From contig NC_061065.1 in NCBI RefSeq assembly GCF_021917145.1, positions 10,847,412-10,911,411 of the forward strand: a DNA stretch of 64,000 nucleotides. The letters run 5' to 3'. The DNA is from Hypomesus transpacificus (lineage: Eukaryota; Chordata; Actinopteri; Osmeriformes; Osmeridae). The position numbers were made by a program, and so were the translations under genes. The notes beneath the pieces were generated by a model. It was given only the letters and a program-made list of their open reading frames with translations, searched no databases and had not been told where the DNA came from. Positions 51,300 through 63,499 of the stretch are shown piece after piece; position 1 is the stretch's first letter; each line of letters opens with the position of its first letter.

Positions 51300-51510
51300 G
51301 AAGCCTCTCTGTCCTGGTGTTCAGTTAAGAGCAGGAGCTCAAATATCAAGGACATGTGTCAAAACTGTCTCACATCAATTCCTCTGGGCTGAGGGGAGCA
51401 GAAATCATTTCCATACATTCCTATAATCCAGCTTTAAATAAGATTCACCTGCTCTAAATGTTATTTGCCACGGAACGGTCACATGTTGAAACTGGCCAAT
51501 TAGGTGGTGG
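51300..51510. promoter_or_regulatory. Candidate conserved non-coding element C
   Basis: A non-repetitive stretch with clustered motifs: an E-box cacctg at ~51448, a TEAD-like acattcct at ~51416, and a homeodomain core ccaattag at ~51495. Composition differs from the repeat-rich flanks. Regulatory function is a guess. Confidence 0.25.
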
Positions 51511-52244
51511 GGGGGGGGGAATATGTTAATAGTCACAGCCCCTTTGCCACCCGTGTGCTGTTATGCTAATGACAACCAAAATGGGGTGGGGGTTGACATC
51601 TACTGTAGAAGTGTGTTTCTATTGTGTCTGCTGGATGGTGCTAGGAGAGGGGGATGTAGGGGGCAGGGTGGAGGGAGAGCGAGCGGGGTGGAGGGAGGGG
51701 GTGGGAGTGTTATCTAATATGTGTTTCTGCTGTCTAGGTGCACATCATTCCTATGCCCACAGAGCCAACATAGACAATCATATCCAATGGGGGAGGGGCA
51801 CTTGATAATTAATTTCTGATATGTGTCTTCCTCTCTTTGTCTTTGTACTCTCTGTCACCTCCCTCCCTCCCTCTCTTTCCCACTCTCTTTCCTCTTTCCC
51901 TCTCTCCTCTCTCTTTGTCCTTGGTAAAGTGCAGTCAATATAGGATGCATGTTGTAATGATATGGATGATATCATTGGGAATTTTGCACTCTCTACAGCA
52001 ACTGCTTTGCAGGTCTTGCCTGTGTGTGTATTGGGGGGAGGGGGGGGGGGGGCATGGGTGGGTGGTGGTCCAGCAGACTCCCCCCTCCTCTGGAATCCAT
52101 AGGTACCCGAGGAGACTGCAGGCTCCTGAACACTCTCTCCTTTGTCTCCACACTCACGCACTGCCTTTGTGTCTTTGTCTGAATCTACCTCGACACTATC
52201 CTTGTTTCTTTGTGTGTTTTTGCTTCTTGCCTCCTCTCTCTCTT

Positions 52245-52292
52245 TGTCTCTGTAACCATCTCTCTCTCTCTCCCTATCCCTATCCCCCTATT

Positions 52293-52389
<97 letters not shown>

Positions 52390-52440
52390 CGCTCTCACTC
52401 CCTCTCTCTCTCTCTTGTTTTCTCACTGTCAATCTCTTTC
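52245..52440 (+). repeat. (TC)n microsatellite
   Basis: About 190 bp of ctctct with rare interruptions. Long open frames across it (all Leu/Ser) are repeat artefacts. Confidence 0.95.
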
Positions 52441-53275
52441 TCTGGTTGTCTCTCTAACCAGCTCTCTTTTTCCAATATCCACCTCTCTGCTCTATGGGGG
52501 TTGTCCCCACTGTACTGTGTGGGGTCCTGATAGATGGTGTGGAGGGATTCCTGTGGGACCCCACTGTCTGGAGGGAGGGAGATTTCTAGTACCACTCAGA
52601 GATGATGTGTGTGTGTGTGTTTTATTAAATGTGTGTGTGATTAAACGTGTGTGTGTGTGTGTGTGAAATCTGTCGGTAAAGAGGTTATGTATAAGATCAA
52701 AGCTATCACTAAGACTTTGGAGTGACATAGTGGATCCTGACTAATGCATGACCTGTGGTGTTAATGTACACCTCGCTGACCTGTGTGTTTGCAAGATAAT
52801 GTATACACACTACTCTGACCTGTCTGTCTGCAGTGTTGTGTATATAAACCACTCTGGCCTGTCTAATCTTTGTGTTTATACTATGTTTGGGTATTAATGG
52901 TCTCTCATACCTCCAGTCTGAAGTTACAGTAGATTAAAGGATGAGAGAGGATGGAGGGGGAAGTCTTTACTTAAGATGTTTATTTCCAGTCTCTCTCTGT
53001 CTCTCTGTCTCTGACCTGTCAATGTCTCTCTCTCTGTCTCTGTGGTCTCACACATGGGTCTGACAGTGTTGGTTGTGAGAACGGCAGGTGTGAATGGACT
53101 GGGTCGTTGAGGTGTGGAAAGAATGAGCATTTGGACCACCATGATCAAACATTCAGGAGCGAGGAACCGACGGTCTCACAGATCAGGTGATTTTGCAGAA
53201 GGAAAGGAGGAAGAGGAAGTGAAGGAGAAGGAGGATTTAATGTAAGGATTGGAGTGGTAGGAGGAGGATGACTAG

Positions 53276-53630
53276 GTGAAGAGTGGAAGAAAGGGGAGCA
53301 GGAGGAGGTGGAGGAGGAGGATGGAAGAGCAGGAGGAGGTGGAGGAGGAGGAGGATGGAAGAGCAGCAAGAGGTGGAGGAGGAGGCTGGAAGAGCAGGAG
53401 GAGGTGGAGGAGGAGGCTGGAAGAGCAGGAGGAGGTGGAGGAGGAGGCTGGAAGAGCAGGAGGAGGTGGAGGAGGAGGATGGAAGAGCAGGAGGAGGTGG
53501 AGGAGGAGGATGGAAGAGCAGGAGGAGGTGGAGGAGGATGGAAGAGCAGGAGGAGGTGGAGGAGGAGGAGGATGGAAGAGCAGGAGGAGGTGCAGGAGGA
53601 TGGAAGAGCAGGAGGAGGTGGAGTTGAAAG
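53276..53630 (+). repeat. Purine-only minisatellite (aggaggtggaggaggaggatggaagagc)n
   Basis: About eleven units of roughly 27-36 bp built from ggaggaggtggaggagg plus tggaagagcagg. It is open in several frames on both strands because the repeat lacks stops. Confidence 0.95.
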
Positions 53631-54750
53631 TGAACAAACATAAATAAAGGAGAAGACAAGTTTCTGAGAAGCACTTAACAGAAGCCCAGGCCTTCAGCTC
53701 TGCCATGAGACATGATGGGTGGTGACAGCCCCCCTCTGCCCCCACCACCCGCCCCCCTTCAAAAATGTTCCTTCACCTCACCGCCAAAAACCCCCCTCAG
53801 CCCCTCACAGCTGCCCCATCCCCAGGGTCTGAGCCTGGGAACCTCTGGAAGCTCCTGGACACCCCCCCCCCCCCTCAAGTTTCCCTCTCTACCCCAAACA
53901 GTGAGCTGTCACCCTGGGTAGCCTCAGCCCGCAGCTGGCCACTCTGACCGGGGGCCACAGCCAGCCCGTGGAGGCTCCATTCATTCTGTGGTGTGTAGAA
54001 CAGGCTTGATAGGAACCCGATGTGACACCATCTAATGACCACCTAGTAGGGAGGCCAGGGCGAGCGGAGCAAGGCTATCTAACTGACCAGCAGACAAAGA
54101 GGCGTACACATTGCTCTGTCTGACTGCATTAGCTAGCAGCGTCCCTCTCTCTCCCTCTCCCTCTCGCTGCCTCTCTTTCTCTATCTCTTTTTATCTCTCA
54201 CTCTCTTTTACTTTCTTTTTTTTAGGGGGGAAACTCTCCCTATATTGTTCTCTGTACATTGTTTCTCTCTCTGTCTTTCATTCTTTTGTTCTCGCTCTCT
54301 CTCTTACACTGCCCCCCCTCTCTCAATTGTCTCCTTCCTCCTCGTTCTCTGTCCCTCCTCCTCTTCTCTATTCCAGCCCTCTTTCTCCCTCTCCTTGTTT
54401 CCTCTTCATCATCCTCTTTCCTCTCTCTCTTTACCTCCCCGCTCACCGCCACCCCCCCCTCCCTACATCCTCTCCGCAGTCATTAGTCATGTCAGCTATG
54501 ATGACGCTGGAAGAGACCAGATCAGATTAAACAGACGCGTCTCTGCCACAAATCAAACTGACTTGAACTGAGTATTGATCTGCCGTGCTCACTACCAACT
54601 CATTGAATGCTTGCTTAACATTTATATTCCACGCAGTAGCCTACCAACTGTGACTACAGTTTGTCTGGTATTGATCAGGAACTTATAATCCTGTGGCGTG
54701 TAACTGTAGGAACGGCGTCGGGTGAGCATTAGCTAGCGATGTCATCCAAC
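53631..54750. other. Intergenic, no gene seen
   Basis: Includes a C run at 53863-53874 and pyrimidine-rich stretches at 54130-54470. Otherwise non-repetitive, with no supported gene. Confidence 0.45.
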
Positions 54751-54758
54751 ACAGACCT

Positions 54759-54783
54759 ATTGATTATGTTATTGGTAATCAAT
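54759..54783. promoter_or_regulatory. Inverted homeodomain-type sites ATTGATTA...TAATCAAT
   Basis: Perfect 8-bp inverted repeat ATTGATTA (54759-54766) and TAATCAAT (54776-54783) with a 9-bp spacer, resembling paired PBX/HOX- or CUT-type sites. It lies in a complex AT-balanced stretch. Confidence 0.3.
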
Positions 54784-54859
54784 ATCTGGGCCAAACCTCT
54801 ATGCTGTCTGGACGTTAGTTAGACACTGGCTAGCCCACTGCCTGTTGAACATGTGCAGT

Positions 54860-55085
54860 GTGTGGACCAGTGTGTGTATGTGAGTGATGTGTGCGGGGGT
54901 GGTGTGTTTGAGCATTTTGTGTGTGTGACGTGAGGGTGAGGTGTATGTGTGGGTGATGTGTGTGTGAGGTGTATGTGTGGGTGATGTGTGTGTGGGGTGT
55001 GTGTGTGTTGGTGATGTGTGTGTGGGGTGTGTGTGTGTTGGTGATGTGTGTGTGGGGTGTGTGTGTGTGTGTGTGTGCGTGGTGT
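54860..55085 (+). repeat. GT-rich ~28-bp minisatellite
   Basis: Tandem variants of gtgtgtgttggtgatgtgtg and gtgtgggtgatgtgtgtgtg. Confidence 0.85.
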
Positions 55086-55882
55086 GTGCACGGGCATCAC
55101 TGTTGACGATGACCTACTTGGCATCAAAGCAGGGGAGGTGCTGGGTGGTCGCCGTGTCAACATGGGCAATGTTACGCAACCCTCAGAGATTGGGTTTTGA
55201 TTGGCAGCTGGTGTGGGCATGTGACCATACAGAGGTATTAAGCCCCTCCACCCCCCTCCGCTGATCCCCTCTCCTCTAAATGCCCTCCCTCCCCCTCCTA
55301 CACTAACTCCAGCAGGCACAATGGCATTGTTCTATTAACTCCCCCTTCCCCTAGCAAATTCTAAGTATCCCACTGGGCTCTAAGGAGGCTGTCATCCTCG
55401 ATCCCCACAGCCTGGACACATCTCAGCAGTGTCAGCCTTCAGAGGCTGGACCTCTATGGAAACAATTACATTTTTCATCCTTCTCTTCGTTCCACTAAAT
55501 ACATTGTCTCCTAATTGATGATGGCCTGTTCTCCTTGTCCTCGCCCTCCTCCTCTCCTCCTACTCCTCCCTACCCCTTTCCCAGACGGCTGATGGGCTGC
55601 CCTCTGATTGGGCAGCAAGGGTTCTAGAACGTTCCCAGGCTTCAGGGACACCTGTGGTGAAGCTACACAACGAGGGGCTTGACATGACACCCACTATAGG
55701 ACCACCTGTGATCCACCCAGCATCTAGATCATCTGGGCTCTGGAGGAGTGTTTGGAAATCTGGATCCCTACGGTGTATCTGATTTACAGTACGGGTTAAC
55801 ATACATCACAAGTCACATCAATTATGAATTGATGATTTGTTTCAATGAAAGGGGAATGCCTCTAGCCTTAATCTAACCTTTT

Positions 55883-55982
55883 NNNNNNNNNNNNNNNNNN
55901 NNNNNNNNNNNNNNNNNNNNNNNNNNNNNNNNNNNNNNNNNNNNNNNNNNNNNNNNNNNNNNNNNNNNNNNNNNNNNNNNNN
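55883..55982. other. Assembly gap (100 N)
   Basis: Exactly 100 N, the conventional placeholder for a gap of unknown size. Sequence order across it depends on scaffolding. Confidence 1.
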
Positions 55983-58190
55983 CAGCTCTACGTGTGAAAA
56001 GACAATATCACAGTCTGAGAGCTGCTTCCTGTGTGTGGACATCTGGAGGAGGAGAGAGGGAGAGGAGAAGGGAAGAGGGAGAAGTGAGAGGAAAGGAGCA
56101 GAGAAGACAGGGAGAGGGAGAGGAGAAGAGGGAGAGGTGAGAGAAGAGAGGGAGAGGAGAGCAGAGGTGAGATGAGGCTACACATCCTCCTTCACTCCTA
56201 CATAATGTGGACTGTCTGCAATGTTGGCAGAGGATCAAGGTGAATACAAAATGTGTGTGTGTGTGTGAGAGAGAGAGAGAAAGAGAGAGAGAGAGGTAGG
56301 GAGAGGGGAGAGAAAGAGAGTGCACTGCGTCTGTGTTTAAAGCCCTCATTAGCAAATCGTTCTCCCCTGACTTCACCAGTTTAACACAGCCACCCTCCTT
56401 CCCCCCCCTTCCCCCACTTTCTGCCTCTCAACTAAATGAGGTTAATAAACCTGAGCGTTTACAATCATCACCAACCCCCCTGCCCATTCTCTCTTCCTCT
56501 CCATCTACCTCCACCTCTCTTCATCTTTCCCACCACCTCTCCACACCCTCTCTTCCTCTCTTTCATCTGACAGTCTTGCTTTTCCTTCTCCTTCCCCTTG
56601 TGGATCTCTTTCTTCCCCTCTGCCTCTCGCTGCTGTGAACCAGGGGTCTGGGGGTTCCTCCCAGAGCACCAGCCCTGCAATTAGAGTTCTGGGAGGAGAG
56701 GGATTCCAGCTGTGAGGGGAAGTGGTCTTCATGTGGAATGCCCTTGGTGCCCCGCGGTGGCCAGGTTAGGTAACTGCACCCTGCAGTTTGAGCGTAGCCC
56801 TCTGTATGTCTCCCTCTCTTTATTTCTCTTGCTCTCCCTCTCTCACTCGTTTCCCTACACAGACGTACACACGCATTCTTGCACACGTGCACACGTGCAC
56901 AAACACACACACCCACACACATAGCTCGACCACACAGCTGCGAGATCCCAGTCATGGGAAAGGTCAGGATGACCCAACAGGTATTTTAACCCATCAAGGA
57001 GAACAATGTCACATGTTTTGACCCAACTGGCAGGATCTTAAGCGATACAACCACACACAAAAACACACTTACACACGTACAAGCACACACATACAAACAC
57101 ACACACACACACACACAGTGACAGGAACAGGGGATGATATGAGTCAAATGGGAGGAATGCATCAAATAGCCTTGGCTGGTCTTATCTTAGCTGAATGTGG
57201 GAGAACCTTCTCAGAAGCACATGGATACATGGTCCCAGACCTGCTTTTGACCCGGGCCAGGGCCAGGCAGCTGGGGACTGGGTACTGTATGCAGATGGGA
57301 ATGTGCTGTGTTGTGGCGTGGTGGTGGTGTGGGTGTGGTTATGACAGGAGTGGTGTGGCTTTGGGATACGCATGTAACCGGCGTCAGGAAAAAAGCGGTG
57401 AGTGTTTGCAGTGGATATACTGTATACACACAAACAGCCACACACACAATCAACATTTGACCCCTACCACACACACACTGCCAAGACACCATCAAAAAAG
57501 CTATTTCCCTTTCCTTTGCTCCTCCCTCTCTCTCATAGACAAAAACAACACACTACATAAACACACAAACACACTCACATATTGCATATAGACCCCCCTC
57601 TCCTCCCCCCACACACACACCTCCCCATCCCCAGTGATGCAGCCCTAGCCTGCGTAATAGGTATGTAGGTGTGAGAGGGTGATTTCCTGCTGTCAAGATG
57701 ATTAAGAGAATCTTTCTCTCTCGGTCCAACCCCTGTCCTGCCTGGGGCTGGTGTGATCTCCTCTACTGGGCTGTGGAGCTGGGGGCTGAAGAGAAGGGTG
57801 CTGCGGCTGAAGAGAAGGGGTGTGCACGACTGTAGGGGGGCTGCAGGGCTGCAGGGCTGCAGGAAAAGTGAGCTGGGCACGATCAAAGACACTTTTACTA
57901 CTGCTCTGCCCCTTATGGGCTAACACAGTGCAGTAATGTAGCCCATGATTATAACCCTTATGAGATTATAGGCTGTACGTCTACACAATCACTCATCCTG
58001 ATCCAACCCAGGCATGATGCTATCACCTTCAAGACCTCTCCGCTCTATTAGACTCTCCAGTATGATTACACTGTAAAGCTGTCTGTCTGCTCGTCTGCCT
58101 GGAGGTCAGCAAGTCAGCAAGTCAGCCAGGGGCAGCAGCTGCTTTTCTCGAGAACCTGTGAGGAAGAAGCAGCTTCCTAACAGCTGTCTG
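55983..58190. other. Intergenic, repeats only
   Basis: Purine-rich (gagaggag)n at 56045-56165, (GT/GA)n at 56250-56320 and (CA)n at 57060-57118. No gene is supported. Confidence 0.45.
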
Positions 58191-58194
58191 TGTG

Positions 58195-58201
58195 TGTGTG
58201 G

Positions 58202-58247
<46 letters not shown>

Positions 58248-58258
58248 GAGAGAGAGAC

Positions 58259-58340
<82 letters not shown>

Positions 58341-58676
58341 GGAGAGAGTGGGAGGGAGAGATAATGGGAAAGAGAAAGACAGAGAGAGAGAAAGGGAGAA
58401 AGAGGGAGAAAGAAAGAGTGAGAAAGAGAGAGGGAAGGAAAGAGAGAGAGAGGAAGGAGAGAAAAAGAGATAAAGGGAAATAAAAAGAGAGAAAGAGAGA
58501 GAGATAAAGAGAGAGAGTGAGGGGGGTAGAGAGAGGGAGAGAGAGTGGGAGGGAGAGATAATGGGAAAGAGAAAGACAGAGAGAGAGAAAGAGGGAGAAA
58601 GAATGAGTGAGAAAGAGAGAGAGAGAGAAGGAAAGAGAGAGAGAGGAAGAAGAGAAAAAGAGATAGAAAGGGAAAT

Positions 58677-58750
<74 letters not shown>

Positions 58751-58751
58751 C

Positions 58752-58780
<29 letters not shown>
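58195..58780 (+). repeat. (GA)n-rich purine tract, ~580 bp
   Basis: Almost pure purine on the plus strand. It contains two long (GA)n runs (58207-58334 and 58680-58778) and a diverged duplicated middle: gggagagataatgggaaaga occurs at about 58351 and again at about 58551. Confidence 0.95.
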
Positions 58781-58782
<2 letters not shown>

Positions 58783-59732
58783 GCAGGAGTCCCAGTCTGG
58801 CCCCAGGGACTCAAAGACAGGAGCAGACGGGCCTGTCGTTTCCCTGGTAACATATGGTGAAACTCAAGTGTGTAATTTACCTAGGTCTACGGGTGGCCCA
58901 GAAGAGAACACACACAAACACACGCAAATACAGTGTCCCACAGTGTAGCTCGAGTGTTAATCACTTGGGTCTATGGGTGGCCTAGTGTCCCGTAGTTTAT
59001 GTCACACACACACACACACAGTAAAAAAATAAATCACCTATCAGGTACTGGAACCTTAAATCGGACTCTACAAACTGGGGCGGACAATATTCCATTTAAA
59101 GGAAAATGGAGGGCTGAGGAGAGAAAGTGAGGAAGAGAGACGGAGGAGAAGAGAGATAAAGTTGAAGAGAAAGACATAAGGAGAGAGGGAAAGGGAGAAG
59201 GATGGAAAGAGCGAGGGGAGAGCGAGAGAGAAATGGAGAAACAGAGAAAGAGACTGAGTAAAAGAGATTCCATTCCAGACCCTGATGGGTATGGAGCTTT
59301 CATCAGACCACCATGCTCTGCACTTGGTTGTTATGTTGAGGCGGGATTAGAACCCCCTCGCCTGCATGCCCTACCCTGATGCCAAGGTGACCATGAAGGG
59401 GCCTATCTGGTTTCACCGATGAATTGTCACGGTGACAAAGTTTACTCTTCATATTGTTTGAGAAAACTGTCTGTAAGGCTTAAATACATTTTCAAGTGCA
59501 GTGTGTGTGTGTGAGACACTTCATTTCCAAGCCAAGGGTTTAGCATAGCTCCAGGTGCAGTCAACCTGAGGGGATAGGTGGGACATGCTGTAAGAATCAC
59601 TTCCCCGCATCATACCCACACACCATTTCCTCTTTTCTTCATAACTCCTTTGCAGTTAAATCTGATTTACCGGTTCCGCTGTGTCATTCTGGAATGTGTC
59701 TCCAGATGTCTCCAGTTCATACACATGCTGCT
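58781..59732. other. Intergenic, no gene seen
   Basis: Moderately purine-rich near 59100-59270. No recognised feature. Confidence 0.45.
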
Positions 59733-60047
59733 ACCTTCCACACACCTGGACATCACTTAACCCATCTACCTTCCACACACCTGAACATCACTTAACCCAT
59801 CTACCTTCCACACACGTGAACATCACTTAACCCATCTACCTCCCACACACCTGGACATCACTTAACCCATCTACCTTCCACACACCTGAACATCACTTAA
59901 GCCATCTACCTTCCACACACCTGGACATCACTTAACCCATCTACCTTCCACACACCTGGACATCACTTCACCCATCTACCTTCCACAAACCTGAACATCA
60001 CTTAACCCATCTACCTTCCACACACCTGAACATCACTTAACCCAGCT
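59733..60047 (+). repeat. 35-bp minisatellite (9 units)
   Basis: Nine tandem 35-bp units starting accttccacacacctggaca, with single-base variants (ctgaac, cgtgaac, acctccc, ttcaccc). Confidence 0.97.
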
Positions 60048-61857
60048 AAGTAGGTTCTAGGAAAGCACATCGATGTGGGGTATGGAGTAGGACCAGCATG
60101 GTGTACATCCTGGGAGAGAAACATGTACTCAATCATATATAGAGGGGAAAAGAGAGAGAGATAAGAGAAGGGAAGAGAGAGAAAGGAGAGACAAAATATA
60201 GTATTACTAAGACAAAGAGATCAACAGAGATAAGGAGAGGGATCCAGAGATAATAGGGAGACAGGGAGCTGAACTAAATACAACCCATTTCTGGTTCAAC
60301 TGGTTGACTTTGGCAGTCAACAATTCTCAGCTCAGAACTCCTGATGAAACTGGCTTGGATATAAATGATATCATTGTGTATAGACATACGTGTTTCACTG
60401 CCATGGGCCCAGACAGTCCTGGGGTTCATTCCTGGGCTCAGCTGGGTGAGGTGCAACCTGAGCTCCAGCCCGGGAGGGTGTGTGGTCCAGACCCTGCTCA
60501 TGTGGCTGGGCTGCGTTAGAGGCCATTATCTCTGTCTGCTCCTGTAATGTGGCCAAATTAGAGTGCAGGGAGTAAAAACACACAGATAAACACACACATA
60601 GGACATACACACACACACACACCAGGATACACTCACACATAGCAGACTTTACACACCCGGTCCAACGGTTTTTACATGCCATACTTACACTCTGCAACAT
60701 ACCATCTCGCAACCACAATTTTCCATCCACAACAGTTAAACCTTGTCATAAAAAACCTTTGTGAACTCCCTTTCCTACAGCTTTCAGTAGGATGTGGAAG
60801 ATTTCCATTGGTTTTTCGTGGTGTTTTGAATACTTCCATTCTATTTTTCTCTTTTAAAGTGTCATTCTAAGAAACACCAGCTGAGTTTACTGAACTCTTC
60901 ACATTCTTTAGGTGTCTGTGGAGACAGCTCCTCGACGTTCAACAGACCAACATCGCCACCTAAAGCAACACTGAAGTATGACTACACAGAACCACTACAT
61001 CAAACAAATGCTATTACTGTCATATTTTGTGCACCTAAAATATTAGGTGCTACAAATATTTATTGTAGCTCATTTAGAGATGGTCGAAACCTACTGATTT
61101 CATATCTGCACCCAAATAGAATTACAGAGCGCAAAATGCAGAGACTTGAGACAGACTTGACAGCTAAGAGTAAAAAAAACCTGGAGACTTCATGTTTTTG
61201 TTGGTCATATTGTAAGCAAGAGCAGTGGCCATGTTTAAATCGATCCTTGCCGAACATCATCGATGCAATAGGGGTTCTTGCTATATAGGATTCCAAACAC
61301 AATATGCACTATCAAACAGAAAAAATCCCCAAATGATTGATTTTTTTTAATTTATAAACAAGATGAATTGACTTGAATTCTGGTAATACAACATAAACAC
61401 AATGGCGGGGACAACAAACTCAGTTCCATAGATTAATAAAGACATAATCCATCATGACCTCACAGTAACACAGACCTTCTGTCCTGGATAGACCAGCCTG
61501 CTCAGAGACAGGCTAAACATGCACACACCAAACTATGAACACAGAGCAGCACTGTTGAACTAGGCTGTTTTAGATGCAAGCTCAGCAGGGACGTGTCTGT
61601 GTCCTAGTGTCTCTGCTGGTCCTCTAAGGCAGCAGCTAGTATCTTGTTCCCCATGGATTGGTTTGTCCCTGTGGGGGGAGTTCTCTGTCAAGTGCAGAGG
61701 GCTGGTTGGTGGGGTAGGGTCTGGAGGAGAGGGTGGGGGTGGTGGTCCACCCTCAATGCCCCTCTCAGTGATTATGTCAGAGTCATCTACAATGGTGAAA
61801 GGCTTGATTTCCTGCTCCAAACAGCCGTTTGACTGATGAGGCCGGTCTAGGGACCCA
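60048..61857. other. Intergenic and 3' flank of mrpl19
   Basis: Contains the 3' UTR of mrpl19 on the minus strand; its poly(A) site is not clear. A minus-strand AATAAA-type signal could be tttatt near 61057. Nothing else is recognised. Confidence 0.4.
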
Positions 61858-63499
61858 TCACTTGCTCATATCCTGCTTCACCTCCTTCAGGATGTTCTCC
61901 TCTAATCGGGAGGTGTCGTACTCCTTCAGCATGTCGTACTCCCTCCAGGGCTGTGCCCACTTCTGGGCATGCTCCATCTGCTCTGGGGTGAGGCACAGCT
62001 CAAAGCGGATGCCCTTTATGTTGAATATGGGCCGTTCCCAGCGCTTAGACCAGGGCTTGGGCCTCATACGAACTCTCATCTGGAGAGGAGGGGAGGAGAG
62101 ATTGCAGGAGGTTTGGGAGAAAAGAGAACAGAAGAGTTCAAAGAGAGCGACAAGACAGATTTAAATAGCTATACATTTGACCCAATCCAAACATTGACAT
62201 TGAACTACAGAAGCCGTAAAAAAGAGTATATGTCTTTCTGCCCCCCATGTGGTCCAGCTCACCGTGTTGATGGGCACGTCTCCAGTGGGGGAGGAGGAGA
62301 CAAGCTTCATGTCTGGGTCCACAGTGCTGTACTCAGGAAGGGCATCTCTCAGGTACATCAGGTTCTCATCCAGCCTCTTCTCCAGCTTCAGAACCTCGAT
62401 CTTCTGAATTAGAGGGCTGTACATTTCATAGCAGATTTCTACCCCTGGAGTTGGGGTAGAGGGATGGAGGGAGAAGGATAAAGTTCAAATAGTTTATTAC
62501 TTCATATTGGATCGGTTTGTATTATTGATTTAATCTATGTCCCTTTTAATCTATGTCTCCCTCACCTTGGTTTTCAATGATGTTTCTTAATATAAACGTA
62601 GCACCAAGTCCCTTGCCACCTCGTTGGAGGCAGATGCCCACAAAGCGGTTGCTTTTACCGCTGGCATACTGGTCAGTCATGGTCACAGCTAAGATACTAC
62701 CTACACAGAGGACCGCAATAACGCACGGAACTTGGTTATTAAAAGTAGCAAGGGAGAGCAAAATTGCATCTACTTCTTTATTATCAATATGGAACACTCG
62801 GCATAAAAGTCTTACCGACATAGAACTCAGGAATGTTGAGCACCTTCCTCCGACGATACATGTCTTTCCTCTCGATGGCAGCTTTCAACGGGTTTATCCT
62901 CTGACGAATCGGGATGAACTCTGGGCTTAAAAACCTGTGTTTAGAGATGCAAAGCGCAAACTTGAGCACAAGATTGGTAGTAGTAGCATTTTGAAACAAT
63001 GATATCTGATTCGTCTAATTTTGCATACTTCCGCAGTGAGGCCGCGGTCTGAGTTTTGTCGATAATGACAGGTTTTGGTGGCGGGGTAAACTTGGAAGGC
63101 TGGTCAGTGTCGTCACTCCCAAGGGCGAGGCGAGGCAAAGATGTGGACAGGAATCCTACAGTTAGACAACAAATACATGTAACAAAACACAATTTTGCCA
63201 CCTTTAGATTTGTGCAGGCAACTAACAGCTAGCTAACGATAGAGTTTGTCACGGTGACTTCTCCTTACATTCTAGGAGTCAAGGAAAATACCAGATAGGC
63301 TATGGATGTGAACGCGCTACTTCAAGTTGAGTATAGTCAGACAACTATTCAAATAGACATAACCTAGAATGCAAAATTCACATAATCACCTACAATAGTA
63401 CGTATATATATGTGACTTACGTTCATTTTGATTGTGCTGATACCGTAATAATCTAACTGAACACAGAACATTGTAGAGCCTCCTTGCGCAGGCAGCCAT
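61858..63499 (-). CDS. mrpl19: Mitochondrial ribosomal protein L19 (bL19m), complete
   Basis: A structural protein of the large mitoribosomal subunit, imported into the matrix. Minus-strand exons: 63499-63421, 63155-63029, 62934-62816, 62700-62566, 62444-62263 and 62079-61858; 864 bp, 287 residues (human 292). It begins [20 protein letters not shown], an Arg-rich, acid-free presequence of the mitochondrial type. It continues [20 protein letters not shown] and [20 protein letters not shown], then the bL19 core ([20 protein letters not shown]). It ends with [20 protein letters not shown], the vertebrate-type C-terminal extension. All junctions are GT-AG and phase-consistent. The ATG is 12 bases into a GC-rich stretch near the presumed promoter. 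Confidence 0.97.

Noticed and set aside
52210..52530. Ser/Leu-rich ORFs in the (TC)n tract
   Set aside because: Repeat artefact with no homology or splice context.
53237..53748. Several long ORFs on both strands
   Set aside because: All follow the purine minisatellite unit in different frames; none resembles a protein family.
58122..58853. 243-codon minus-strand ORF of Ser/Leu
   Set aside because: Translation of a (CT)n repeat. No stop codon can occur in the repeat, so the length means nothing.
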